Source: Planosporangium spinosum
GTDB taxonomy: Bacteria > Actinomycetota > Actinomycetes > Mycobacteriales > Micromonosporaceae
Direction: 5' to 3'
DNA length: 64,000 nt
Assembly: GCF_049999945.1 (NCBI RefSeq)
Contig: NZ_JBLYUB010000012.1
Location: 62,001 to 126,000, forward strand
Shown here: positions 16,154 through 26,233 of the stretch, one piece after another
Layout of the letters: each line of letters starts with the position of its first letter
Numbering within the stretch: position 1 is the stretch's first letter
Notes under the pieces: model-generated
Database searches by the model: none
Seen by the model: only the letters and a program-made list of their open reading frames with translations
Told to the model about the DNA's origin: nothing
Translations under genes and position numbers: made by a program

Positions 16154-16544
16154 ACCGCTCCCCCGTCGAATATTTCCACGGGGTTTCGCCCCAGGGTCTT
16201 GCGGCCGGGCGCGCGAGGAGATTGTCTATGGGCAGCGCGCAACGATGACCTTCGACGCCTCGTCGGCGTGCGGACACCGACCCGCTCCGTGGCCGGCGGC
16301 GCCAGACGCCGCCATGCCACGAGGTCGGCGGTGACGGACACCGACGTGCGAAGCAGCCGGCAGCGAGAGGAGGCGCGCAGGAGGCGAGGGCGCCGGGGGC
16401 TTGCGCGCCCCTTCCGCCCGCTCGGCCACGCCGGACGGGGGCACAGCGGCTCGCGCCGAACGGGCACGGCGGCTGCGCCGAACGGGAGCGCCGTGGCTGC
16501 GCCCGCACCCGGACGCAGCGAACCCTCGAAAGCCGGGAGGCTTC
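16154..16544 (+). other. Leader region before coxS
   Basis: 391 bases with no convincing gene. A short hairpin (CGGGG/CCCCA-type, about 16180-16195) follows the XdhC-family stop, and the rest is Arg-codon-rich low-complexity sequence that reads as GC-rich open frames on several strands. A promoter for the structural cox genes may be present but I cannot pick one out. Confidence 0.35.
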
Positions 16545-17147
16545 GTGACCCGGATCAGTGTCACGGTCGACGGCGTTCGCTACGACGACGACGTCGAACC
16601 CCGTACCCTTCTCGTCCACCATCTTCGGGAACAGCTCGGCAAGGTCGGCACGGTGGTCGGCTGCGACACCAGCAACTGTGGCGCCTGCACCGTGCTGATG
16701 TCCGACCCCGACGGCCGGCTGGTCGGAGTGAAGAGCTGCTCGGTCCTGGCGGTACAGGCCGATGGCCGGGAGATCACCACCATCGAGGGCCTCGCCGGCC
16801 CGGACAGCGGTCTGCACCCGGTACAGCGGGCCTTCCACGACCGCCACGCCCTCCAGTGCGGGTTCTGCACCCCAGGAATGATCATGGCCGCGGTCGACCT
16901 GCTCAGCGAGAACCCCGACCCCACCGACGCCGAGATCCGCGCGGGGCTCGAGGGCAACCTGTGCCGGTGCACCGGCTACCAGAACATCGTGCGCGCCGTC
17001 CGTGACGCGGCGGCCGCCGTCCGGGCTTCGGGTGCGTCCGCGCAGCCGGCGGCGCCGACTCCCGCGGCGGTCGATGCGGCCACGCCGGACGGCGGTCTGC
17101 CGCCCGAGGAGGTACCCGACGAAGCCGTCCTCCAACCGGTGCCGTGA
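16545..17147 (+). CDS. coxS: CODH-like dehydrogenase small subunit, two [2Fe-2S] clusters
   Basis: 200 residues. The plant-type cluster uses Cys40, Cys45, Cys48 and Cys65 (GCDTSNCGACTV); the second, all-helical cluster uses Cys105 and Cys108 (CGFCTPGM) with Cys140 and Cys142 (CRCTGYQNIV). It passes electrons from the molybdenum site to FAD. The tail beyond residue 160 is Ala/Pro-rich and longer than in most CoxS proteins. GTG 16545 has a GGGAGG site; a longer upstream frame is Arg-rich and not conserved. A 25-codon micro-ORF begins 10 bases after the stop. Confidence 0.93.
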   Translation: MTRISVTVDGVRYDDDVEPRTLLVHHLREQLGKVGTVVGCDTSNCGACTVLMSDPDGRLVGVKSCSVLAVQADGREITTIEGLAGPDSGLHPVQRAFHDRHALQCGFCTPGMIMAAVDLLSENPDPTDAEIRAGLEGNLCRCTGYQNIVRAVRDAAAAVRASGASAQPAAPTPAAVDAATPDGGLPPEEVPDEAVLQPVP

Positions 17148-17157
17148 GGAGGTGGCT

Positions 17158-17235
17158 GTGGCCGAGCGAAGCGAGGACACCATGAAACACAGCGACCGTC
17201 ATGTCCACACCGAGCGAAGCGAGGTGGGCGCATGA
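17158..17235 (+). CDS. Bridging micro-ORF between coxS and coxL
   Basis: 25 codons starting GTG at 17158 directly after GAGGAGGTGGCT, a near-perfect ribosome site, and ending in ATGA overlap with coxL (17232-17235). The peptide reads MAERSEDTMK at the start and TERSEVGA at the end. The DNA carries two direct copies of GAGCGAAGCGAG (17164-17175 and 17212-17223). Its beginning and end match the design of the element between xylG and xylH (SERSE start, RSEVxA end, AGCGAGGTGG before the next ATG). coxL has no other visible ribosome site, so its translation probably depends on this ORF. Confidence 0.6.
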   Translation: MAERSEDTMKHSDRHVHTERSEVGA

Positions 17236-19649
17236 CCGTGACGGAAGAGCGTGAGGTCGGCTCGCCCCGGCGCCGCAAGGAGGACGCCCGGCTGATCACC
17301 GGCCGTACCATGTGGACGGAGAACGTCGTCCTGCCAGGCATGTTGCACCTGGCGATCGTTCGGGCTCCCCTGGCCCACGCGAAGATCACCAGGGTCGACA
17401 CCAGCGCCGCGCTGCGCGAACCCGGCGTGGTGGCCGCGTTCAGCGGGCGCGACGTCGCCGACGTCCAGGGCAGCCTGCCCTGCGCCTGGCCGGTAACCGA
17501 GGACATGGTGCACCCCGACCACCCGCCGATCGCCGTCGACGAGGTACGCCACGTCGGCGAACCGGTCGCGGTCGTGGTGGCCCGGTCACGGGCCGCCGCG
17601 CTCGACGCCACGGCAGCCGTCGAGGTGGACTACGAGCCCCTGGACGTGGTGGTCGACCTGGAGTCGGCGTTGGCCGGCGACGCCGGGCTGGTCCACTCGG
17701 ACAAGGGCACCAACCGCGCGTACACCTGGGTGTTCGACTCGGCCGACGCCGGCACCGGCGGCGCGGTCGACGCGGCCTTCGCCGACGCCGAGGTGGTGAT
17801 CACGCGGAGGTACCGGCAGCAGCGGCTGATCCCGGCGTTCATGGAGCCGCGCAGCGTGGTGGTCGACCCGACCGGCGACCAGTACACCATCTGGTCGGCC
17901 ACCCAGATCCCACACATCCTGCGCTTTTTGATGTCGGTGGTCACCGGCACACCGGAGCACAAGGTGCGCGTGGTCGCCCCCGACGTGGGCGGGGGCTTCG
18001 GCGGCAAGCTCCAGGTCACGCCGGAGGAGCTAATCGCCTTCGTGGCGGCGAAGCGGCTGGGCAAGCCGGTCAAGTACACCGAGTCCCGCTCCGACAGCCT
18101 CCTCTCGGCCCACCACGGCCGGGACATGATCCAGGACCTGGAGCTGGCCGCCCGCCGCGACGGCACCGTCCTCGGCCTGCGGGTGCGGCTGCTCGCCAAC
18201 ATGGGTGCCTACCTCGGCCTGGTCACGCCGGGCGTGCCGCTGCTCGGCGCGTTCATGTACAACGCGATCTACACGTTCCCGGCGTACCGGTTCGAGTGCA
18301 CCGGGGTGTTCACCAACACCACGTTCACCGACGCGTACCGGGGCGCCGGCCGCCCCGAGGCCACCTACGCGATCGAGCGGATCATGGACGAGCTGGCCGT
18401 CGAGGTCGGCCTGGATCCGATCGAGGTGCGCCGGCGCAACTGGATCAACGCCGACGAGTTCCCGTACACCACGGTCGCCGGGTTGACCTACGACTCCGGC
18501 GACTACTCCGCCGCCACGGCGCGCGCCCTCGACCTACTGGGCTACGACGAACTCCGACGCGAACAGGCGCGGCGGCGCGAGGCCGGCGACCCGGTGCAGC
18601 TCGGCATCGGGGTGTCCACGTACACCGAGATGTGCGGCCTGGCGCCGTCGCGGGTGCTCGGCAGCCTGCGCTACGGCGCCGGCGGCTGGGAGACCGCGAG
18701 CATCCGGATGCTGCCCAGCGGCAAGGTCGAGGTGGTCACCGGTACGTCACCGCACGGCCAGGGGCACGAGACCGCGTGGAGCCAGATCGTCGCCGACCAG
18801 CTGGGTGTCGCCTTCGACGACGTCGAGGTGCTGCACGGCGACACCCGTACCTCGTACAAGGGCCTGGACACCTACGGTTCCCGGTCCCTGGCCGTGGGCG
18901 GGATCGCGCTGTACCACGCATGCCGGAAGGTCGTCGACAAGGCCAGGCCGATCGCCGCGCACCTGCTCGAGTGCGACCCGGCCGACCTGGAGTTCGCACA
19001 GGGCAGGTTCCGGGTGCGCGGCCACCCCGACGGTGGCAGAAGCCTCGCCGACTGCGCCCTGGCCGTCTTCGCCGCGCACGACCTGCCCGACGGCATCGAG
19101 CCGACCCTGGACGCCGACGCCGTGTACGACCCGGTCAACTTCTCGTTCCCGCACGGCACCCATCTGTGCGCGGTCGAGGTCGACACCGAGACCGGCCGGG
19201 TGGCGATCCGGGAGTACGTGGCCGTCGACGACGTCGGCCGGGTCGTCAACCCGCTGATCGTGGAGGGCCAGGTGCACGGCGGTGTCGCCCAGGGCATCGC
19301 GCAGGCGCTGTTCGAGGAGGCCGTCTACGACGCCGACGGCAACCTGCTGTCCGGGACCTTCGTCGACTACACCCTGCCCAGCCCGGCCGACCTCGGCGAC
19401 ATCGTCACCGACCGGACCGAGAGCCCGGCACCGGACCACCCGCTCGGCACCAAGGGCGTCGGCGAGGCGGGCACCATCGCGTCCACCCCGGCCGTGGTCA
19501 ACGCCATCGTGGACGCTCTGCGTCCGTACGGCGTCACCGACGTGCCGATGCCGTGCACCCCGGAGCGGGTGTGGCGGGCCATCGCCGCGGGCGCTGAGCT
19601 TACGAGCCCCGCAGTCGCGAGCCACGAAACCACGGAAGGTGTCTCATGA
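17232..19649 (+). CDS. coxL: Molybdenum hydroxylase large subunit, form II CODH-like
   Basis: 805 residues, the usual size of the molybdopterin subunit. The active-site loop is AYRGAGR (368-374), the form II signature; true form I CO dehydrogenase has AYxCSFR with the Cu-binding Cys, absent here. GGGFGGK (253-259), HGQGHETAW and the catalytic Glu745 in GVGEAGT are present, so it should be an active hydroxylase. Gene order S-L-M is also form II. Such enzymes may oxidise purines, aldehydes or other N-heterocycles; CO oxidation is unlikely to be the main activity. The start overlaps the micro-ORF stop and the stop overlaps coxM. Confidence 0.93.
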   Translation: MTVTEEREVGSPRRRKEDARLITGRTMWTENVVLPGMLHLAIVRAPLAHAKITRVDTSAALREPGVVAAFSGRDVADVQGSLPCAWPVTEDMVHPDHPPIAVDEVRHVGEPVAVVVARSRAAALDATAAVEVDYEPLDVVVDLESALAGDAGLVHSDKGTNRAYTWVFDSADAGTGGAVDAAFADAEVVITRRYRQQRLIPAFMEPRSVVVDPTGDQYTIWSATQIPHILRFLMSVVTGTPEHKVRVVAPDVGGGFGGKLQVTPEELIAFVAAKRLGKPVKYTESRSDSLLSAHHGRDMIQDLELAARRDGTVLGLRVRLLANMGAYLGLVTPGVPLLGAFMYNAIYTFPAYRFECTGVFTNTTFTDAYRGAGRPEATYAIERIMDELAVEVGLDPIEVRRRNWINADEFPYTTVAGLTYDSGDYSAATARALDLLGYDELRREQARRREAGDPVQLGIGVSTYTEMCGLAPSRVLGSLRYGAGGWETASIRMLPSGKVEVVTGTSPHGQGHETAWSQIVADQLGVAFDDVEVLHGDTRTSYKGLDTYGSRSLAVGGIALYHACRKVVDKARPIAAHLLECDPADLEFAQGRFRVRGHPDGGRSLADCALAVFAAHDLPDGIEPTLDADAVYDPVNFSFPHGTHLCAVEVDTETGRVAIREYVAVDDVGRVVNPLIVEGQVHGGVAQGIAQALFEEAVYDADGNLLSGTFVDYTLPSPADLGDIVTDRTESPAPDHPLGTKGVGEAGTIASTPAVVNAIVDALRPYGVTDVPMPCTPERVWRAIAAGAELTSPAVASHETTEGVS

Positions 19650-20587
19650 TCCCGGCGGCGTTCGACTACACCCGCCCGGCGAGCGTGGACGAGGCGGTGG
19701 CGGCGCTCGCCGACGAGGACGCGAAGGTACTCGCCGGTGGCCAGAGCCTCATCCCGCTGCTGCGGCTGCGGCTGGCCGCGCCGACCCTCGTGGTCGACCT
19801 CGGCGGTCTCGCCGAGCTGCGCGGGATCCGCGACGGCGGCGACGCGCTGGTCGTCGGGGCCATGACGACCCACGCGTCGGTGCTCGCCGACCCGCTGGTC
19901 GACCGGTACGCCCCGCTGCTGGCGCAGGCCACGGCGACGGTCGCGGACCGGCAGGTACGCCACCGCGGCACCCTCGGCGGCGCGTTGGCGCACGCCGACC
20001 CCGCCGGCGACCTGCCCGCGGTGGCGGTCGCACTGGACGCGACCCTGGAGATCGCCGGCCCGGCCGGCCGGCGCACCGTGGCGGCGGCCGACTTCTTCGT
20101 CGACTACCTGACGACCGTGCTGGAGCCCGGTGAGGTCCTGGTGGCCGTCCACATCCCCAAGCGCGAGGGCTGGTCGACCCATTACGAGAAGTTCAGCCGG
20201 GTCGCCCAGGGCTGGGCGCTGGTCGGCGTGGCGGCGATGGTGCGCCGCGCCGACGGGCGGATCGCCGAGGCGCGCGTGGCGCTGACGAACATGGCCACCA
20301 CGCCGGTCCGCGCCGCCGCCGTGGAGGCCGCGCTCACCGGCTGCGCTGTCGACCCCGCGGCGGTGCGGGCGGCCGCCGCGCACGCCGCCGAGGGCACCGG
20401 GCCGACCGGTGACCTGTCCGCCTCCGCCGAGTACCGCAGCCACCTGGCGCGGGTACTCACCGGCCGGGCGGTCCTCGCCGCGCTGGGCGGACCGGATGAC
20501 GGAGCCGTCGGCGCTGCCCCGGCGGGCGGCAGACCTCCGGGCGGCGTGGACAACGGTACGGCGTCGGGGCGGGCCGATGCGGCTTGA
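19646..20587 (+). CDS. coxM: CODH-like dehydrogenase FAD-binding medium subunit
   Basis: 313 residues. FAD_binding_5 domain with the pyrophosphate loop AGGQSLIPLL (31-40) and the second FAD motif RGTLGGALAHADPAGD near residue 107-122, followed by the CO_deh_flav_C domain. It accepts electrons from the small subunit and passes them to an external acceptor. The last 35 residues (GAAPAGGRPPGG) are low-complexity and overlap the next gene by 11 bases. ATGA overlap with coxL. Confidence 0.93.
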   Translation: MIPAAFDYTRPASVDEAVAALADEDAKVLAGGQSLIPLLRLRLAAPTLVVDLGGLAELRGIRDGGDALVVGAMTTHASVLADPLVDRYAPLLAQATATVADRQVRHRGTLGGALAHADPAGDLPAVAVALDATLEIAGPAGRRTVAAADFFVDYLTTVLEPGEVLVAVHIPKREGWSTHYEKFSRVAQGWALVGVAAMVRRADGRIAEARVALTNMATTPVRAAAVEAALTGCAVDPAAVRAAAAHAAEGTGPTGDLSASAEYRSHLARVLTGRAVLAALGGPDDGAVGAAPAGGRPPGGVDNGTASGRADAA

Positions 20588-21185
20588 GCACAGTTTCACC
20601 GTGCCGGTACCGGTCGACCAGGCCTGGGAGATCCTCCTCGACCTGCCCCGGGTGGCGCCCTGCATGCCGGGCGCGACGCTCACCGGCGTCGACGGCGACA
20701 CGTTCACCGGTACGGTCAAGGTCAAACTCGGTCCGATCGCGCTGACCTACCAGGGCAAGGGTCACTTCGTCGAACGCGACGAGACGGGCCGCCGGGTCGT
20801 GATCTCCGCCAGCGGCCGGGACACCCGGTCGGCGGGTACCGCCACCGCCACGGTGACGGCGGTCCTGGCCGCCGACGGCGGCGCCACCCGCGTCGCGGTG
20901 GACACCGACCTGTCCGTCACCGGGCGGCCGGCGCAATTCGGGCGGGGGATGATCGCGGACGTCGGGGGCAAGCTGATCGGCCAGTTCGCCGACTGCCTGG
21001 CCCGCACGCTGGCCGCGCCCGAACCGACGCCCGCGCCCGCCCCGGCACTCGCCGAGGCCGAGCCGATCGACCTGTTCAAGCTCACCGGCAGCACCACTAC
21101 GGCACGCAGGCTGGGTGCGTACGCGCTCGGCGCCGGAGTGCTCGCGGCGCTCGCGTGGGTCACTGTCCGCTGGCTGGGCCGGTGA
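20577..21185 (+). CDS. coxG: CoxG-like SRPBCC protein with C-terminal membrane anchor
   Basis: 202 residues. An SRPBCC/CoxG lipid-binding-like fold occupies residues 1-150 (EHSFTVPVPVDQAWEILLDL; VAPCMPGATL; VKVKLGPIALTYQGKGHF), then an Ala/Pro/Glu linker and one C-terminal helix (LGAYALGAGVLAALAWVTVRWL). CoxG is thought to recruit the dehydrogenase to the cytoplasmic membrane or carry a quinone to it; the terminal helix fits that role. Last gene of the operon, overlapping coxM. Confidence 0.88.
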   Translation: MRLEHSFTVPVPVDQAWEILLDLPRVAPCMPGATLTGVDGDTFTGTVKVKLGPIALTYQGKGHFVERDETGRRVVISASGRDTRSAGTATATVTAVLAADGGATRVAVDTDLSVTGRPAQFGRGMIADVGGKLIGQFADCLARTLAAPEPTPAPAPALAEAEPIDLFKLTGSTTTARRLGAYALGAGVLAALAWVTVRWLGR

Positions 21186-21239
21186 CACCTCGACACGATC
21201 CGGCGCGGGGAGCCGGCGGACCTGACGACCGGCCGGCCC

Positions 21240-21866
21240 TCACGACCGGCCCGTCCAGCGCGGCTCGAACTGCCACCACGCTTCCCCCCACCGCGCCATC
21301 CGGCGGGCGTCGAGCGCCCGGTGCACCCCGAGCCGCAGGGCCGCGGCCACCAACCCGGCCCCCACCCCCGCCAGTACCGCCGCCGCGGCGGCGTTCACGC
21401 AGGTCTGCGCCCGCTGCTGCGGCGGGTCCACGAGGGTACCCCGCGCGTCGGTCCACACCGGTACCCACTCGCCAGCCCGCGCCCGCTCGTCGACCAGGAC
21501 CGAGCCGCGATGCGCGCTGCCGTCCACCCCCGCCCAGCGCACCGGTGTCCGCACACCGGTGGCCGAGGTACCCGCCCGGCTCGGTGCCGGTCCGCGCGGA
21601 GCGGGCGACGCGTCGGAGGCGGGCCCGGAGCCGGCATCGGCCAGCAGTGTCGCCTGGGTCCGGTACCGGTGTGCCCGTTCGGTCTGCTCGGTTCGCACCC
21701 CGGCGGCGTACGTCGCCCTGGCCGTGAACCAGACCGTCGCCGGCAGGACGAGCAGGGTGACGATCACGATCACGATCGTGATCCAGGCTTCGACCCGGTC
21801 GATGGTCCGGCGCAACGGGTTGCTGTCCAGACCGATGCGGCGCAGGGTCCGATCTGCCAGCGACAT
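21240..21866 (-). CDS. Rv1733c-family two-helix membrane protein
   Basis: 208 residues resembling the Rv1733c family of actinobacterial membrane proteins of unknown function. One helix lies near residues 28-48 (WITIVIVIVTLLVLPATVWF), then an extracytoplasmic domain with HRGSVLVDERARAGEWVPVWTDARG, a block I associate with this family, and a second helix near 160-180 (AAAAAVLAGVGAGLVAAAL). It ends convergent with coxG. Members are often dormancy- or stress-induced in mycobacteria; no such signal is visible here. Confidence 0.75.
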   Translation of the reverse strand: MSLADRTLRRIGLDSNPLRRTIDRVEAWITIVIVIVTLLVLPATVWFTARATYAAGVRTEQTERAHRYRTQATLLADAGSGPASDASPAPRGPAPSRAGTSATGVRTPVRWAGVDGSAHRGSVLVDERARAGEWVPVWTDARGTLVDPPQQRAQTCVNAAAAAVLAGVGAGLVAAALRLGVHRALDARRMARWGEAWWQFEPRWTGRS

Positions 21867-22011
21867 GACGATCTCCCGGGTTTGTCACGCCCGTCCTCCG
21901 GTCGATACCCAGCTTCGCCGCCCTGATGCCGACCGCACCCACCGGGTCCCGCCGGCACCTGGTGACGCCGACACCGGGTAGCGCCGACACCGGGGTCACC
22001 CGAACGTCGGA

Positions 22012-23943
22012 TCACGGGAACATCGGTGCGCCCTCGCGCTGCTCCACGTCGATCACGTGGAACACGGCGTTGATCAGCGCGAGGTGGGTGAACGCCTGCG
22101 GGAAGTTGCCGAGATGCCGGCCGCTGCGCGGGTCGATCTCCTCGGCGTACAGGCCCAGCGGGCCGGCGAACGACAGCAGCTTCTGGCACAGCCGCCGGGC
22201 CCGCGCGTGCTCGCCGATCAGCGTGAACGCCGAGACCAGCCAGAACGAGCAGATCGTGAACGTACCCTCCTCGCCGACGTCGTCGAGTCCCTCGTCGGTC
22301 TTCTCGGGGCGGTACCGCAGCACCATCTCGTCGACGGTGAGCTCGTCGGCGATCGCGAAGACGGTGGCGCGCACCCGCGGGTCGGTCGGCGGCAGGAACC
22401 CCATGAGCGGGATGAGCAGGACCGAGGAGTCCAACTCGTCGGTGTCGTAGTGCGCGGTGAACACCCCGCGCTCGTCGACCGCGTGGGCGCACACGTCGGC
22501 GTGGATCTCGTCAGCGATCTTCTGCCAGCGCGCGGCGAGCGCGTGGTCCTCGCGGATCCGGGCCAGTCGTGCCCCGCGGTCGACCGCGACCCAGCACATC
22601 ACCTTCGATGAGGTGAAGTGCTTGGGCTCGCCGCGTACCTCCCAGATGCCGCGATCGGGCTCCTTCCAGTGCGTGATGGCGTTCTCCACCTGGCGTCTCA
22701 GGATCCGCCAGATCCGCTCGTCGAGCCGGTCGCGCGACTTGGTGTGCAGATACACGGCGTCGAGCACCGCACCCCACACGTCGTTCTGCCGGTGGTGGTA
22801 CGCGTCGTTGCCCACCCGTACCGGCCGCGCCCCCTCGTACCCGTGCAGGTGGTCGAGGATCGTCTCGTGGAGATCGCGCTCGCCGCTGATGCCGTACATG
22901 ATCTGCAGGTCCTGGTCGCGCTCGGCGACGTCGGCGATGAAGTAGAAGAAGTCGTTGGCCTCCCAGTCGAAGCCCAGCGTGTACAGCCCCCACAGCGCGA
23001 ACGTGGCGTCCCGGATCCAGCTGAACCGGTAGTCCCAGTTGCGGTTGCCGCCGGGAGTCTCCGGTAGCGACGTGGTCGCCGCGGCGGCGAGCGCGCCGGT
23101 GGGCGCGAAGGTGAGACCCTTGAGGGTCAGCGCGCTGCGCTCCAGGAAGCTGCGGAACCGGTGGTCGGGGAAGTTGCCCCGGGCGAGCCAGTGCTGCCAG
23201 TGGTGGGCGGTCCAGGTCAGGCGCCGCTGCGCCTCCTCGTACGTGTAGGGCGGCGGGTGTTCGGTCCAGGTCAGGGCACAGAAGCGGGTCTCGCCCTCCT
23301 TGAGCAGGGTGCGCGCGGTGGCCCGGCCGCCCTCGAACCCCAGCCGCATGTCGGTGGTCAGGGTCAGCGCGACGTCGGCACCCTCGGCGCGCGCCACGCC
23401 CTGGTGGTAGATCCGGTCGGTGTACGACCAGCGCGCGCCGTGCCGGCCGTAGTCGAACACCGGCTCGCACTCCAGCGTCACCTGCACCTCGCCGGACACG
23501 CACCGGACCGTCCGCAGCAGGACGTGGTCGGCGTCGTAGTCGGTGGGTGCCCGGCGGTGGGTGTGCGACAGCTCGTGCTCGTGGTGCCACGGCCCGATCA
23601 GCAGGACGTCACGGGTGATGATCCAGCCGGTCGCCGTGCCCCAACTGGTCTCCAGGACCATCGTTCCGGGCAGGTACCGGCGGTCCGCCGGCACCAGTAC
23701 CTCGGCCGGTCCCAGCCGGAACCCACCGGCGTCCCGGTCGAGGATCGCGGCGAACACGCTCGGCGAGTCCATCCGCGGCAGGCACAGCCACTCGACGTTG
23801 CCGCTCGGCGCGACCAGTGCCGTCGTCTCGCAGTCGGACAGGAAGCCGTAGTCGGCGATCGGGGGGAAGGGGGACTGCAGCCCTGCCTCGCGGCGCATGA
23901 ATGGACGGTGCTCAGCCAGTGATTCCGCTGGCGCGACAGCCAC
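22012..23943 (-). CDS. Glycoside hydrolase family 15 protein (trehalase or glucoamylase-like)
   Basis: 643 residues, the normal length of bacterial GH15 proteins. The N-terminal super-sandwich domain begins PPIADYGFLSDCETTALVAPSGNVEWLCLPR, and the (alpha/alpha)6 barrel begins with GGNRNWDYRFSWIRDA, both hallmarks. The C-terminal barrel block PLGLYAEEIDPRSGRHLGNFPQAFTHLALI is also typical and carries the general-base Glu region. Mycobacterial relatives are trehalases; others hydrolyse alpha-1,4 or alpha-1,6 glucans. No signal peptide, so cytoplasmic. I chose GTG 23941-23943 because GGGGAG precedes it; an ATG at 24084 would add an Arg-rich extension. Confidence 0.9.
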   Translation of the reverse strand: MAVAPAESLAEHRPFMRREAGLQSPFPPIADYGFLSDCETTALVAPSGNVEWLCLPRMDSPSVFAAILDRDAGGFRLGPAEVLVPADRRYLPGTMVLETSWGTATGWIITRDVLLIGPWHHEHELSHTHRRAPTDYDADHVLLRTVRCVSGEVQVTLECEPVFDYGRHGARWSYTDRIYHQGVARAEGADVALTLTTDMRLGFEGGRATARTLLKEGETRFCALTWTEHPPPYTYEEAQRRLTWTAHHWQHWLARGNFPDHRFRSFLERSALTLKGLTFAPTGALAAAATTSLPETPGGNRNWDYRFSWIRDATFALWGLYTLGFDWEANDFFYFIADVAERDQDLQIMYGISGERDLHETILDHLHGYEGARPVRVGNDAYHHRQNDVWGAVLDAVYLHTKSRDRLDERIWRILRRQVENAITHWKEPDRGIWEVRGEPKHFTSSKVMCWVAVDRGARLARIREDHALAARWQKIADEIHADVCAHAVDERGVFTAHYDTDELDSSVLLIPLMGFLPPTDPRVRATVFAIADELTVDEMVLRYRPEKTDEGLDDVGEEGTFTICSFWLVSAFTLIGEHARARRLCQKLLSFAGPLGLYAEEIDPRSGRHLGNFPQAFTHLALINAVFHVIDVEQREGAPMFP

Positions 23944-24092
23944 GAGATTCTCCCCTGACGACAGGCCACGGCACTCCCGGTCCGGGTCACCAGGGCCTCT
24001 CACCATTTCTGCCGTTCCGAAACGTCTCCGCCGGCCGCCGGTACGCGACCGCGCCACGTCCCGGGTCCGCCGGTGCGGGCGCACGCAGCCGC

Positions 24093-26041
<1,949 letters not shown>

Positions 26042-26045
<4 letters not shown>

Positions 26046-26233
26046 GACACGGATCCGCTCCTCGTGCGCCTACGGCTGGAACCTGTACCCCAGGCCGGCA
26101 TCGGTAACCCGGTGCCGGGCCGGGCCGGATCGGGCTCCAACGTGCGGCGCAGGCGTGCCAGGTACTGCCGCAGGTAGGGGGTTTCGGCGAGGTAGGTCGG
26201 CCCCCACGCCCACCGCCGCTCTCCCGCGTTCAC
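26042..26233 (-). pseudogene. kdpE: kdpE remnant: C-terminal scrap with a one-base deletion
   Basis: A 63-codon frame that begins GTGA-overlapping with the kdpD stop and ends ATGA-overlapping with the permease start. Residues 9-39 read WGPTYLAETPYLRQYLARLR and LEPDPARP, the last third of the KdpE winged-helix domain. One frame over, the homology continues as RHRVTDAGLGYRFQP and then TAG at 26070-26072, the normal KdpE C terminus, so a single base is missing in the CCCGG run near 26116-26120. The receiver domain with its phospho-acceptor Asp, and most of the DNA-binding domain, are gone. A functional response regulator cannot be made from this locus. Confidence 0.85.

Noticed and set aside
17232..19649. 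CoxL as a true form I CO dehydrogenase
   Set aside because: The active-site loop is AYRGAGR and lacks the copper-binding Cys of the AYxCSFR loop; gene order is also form II.
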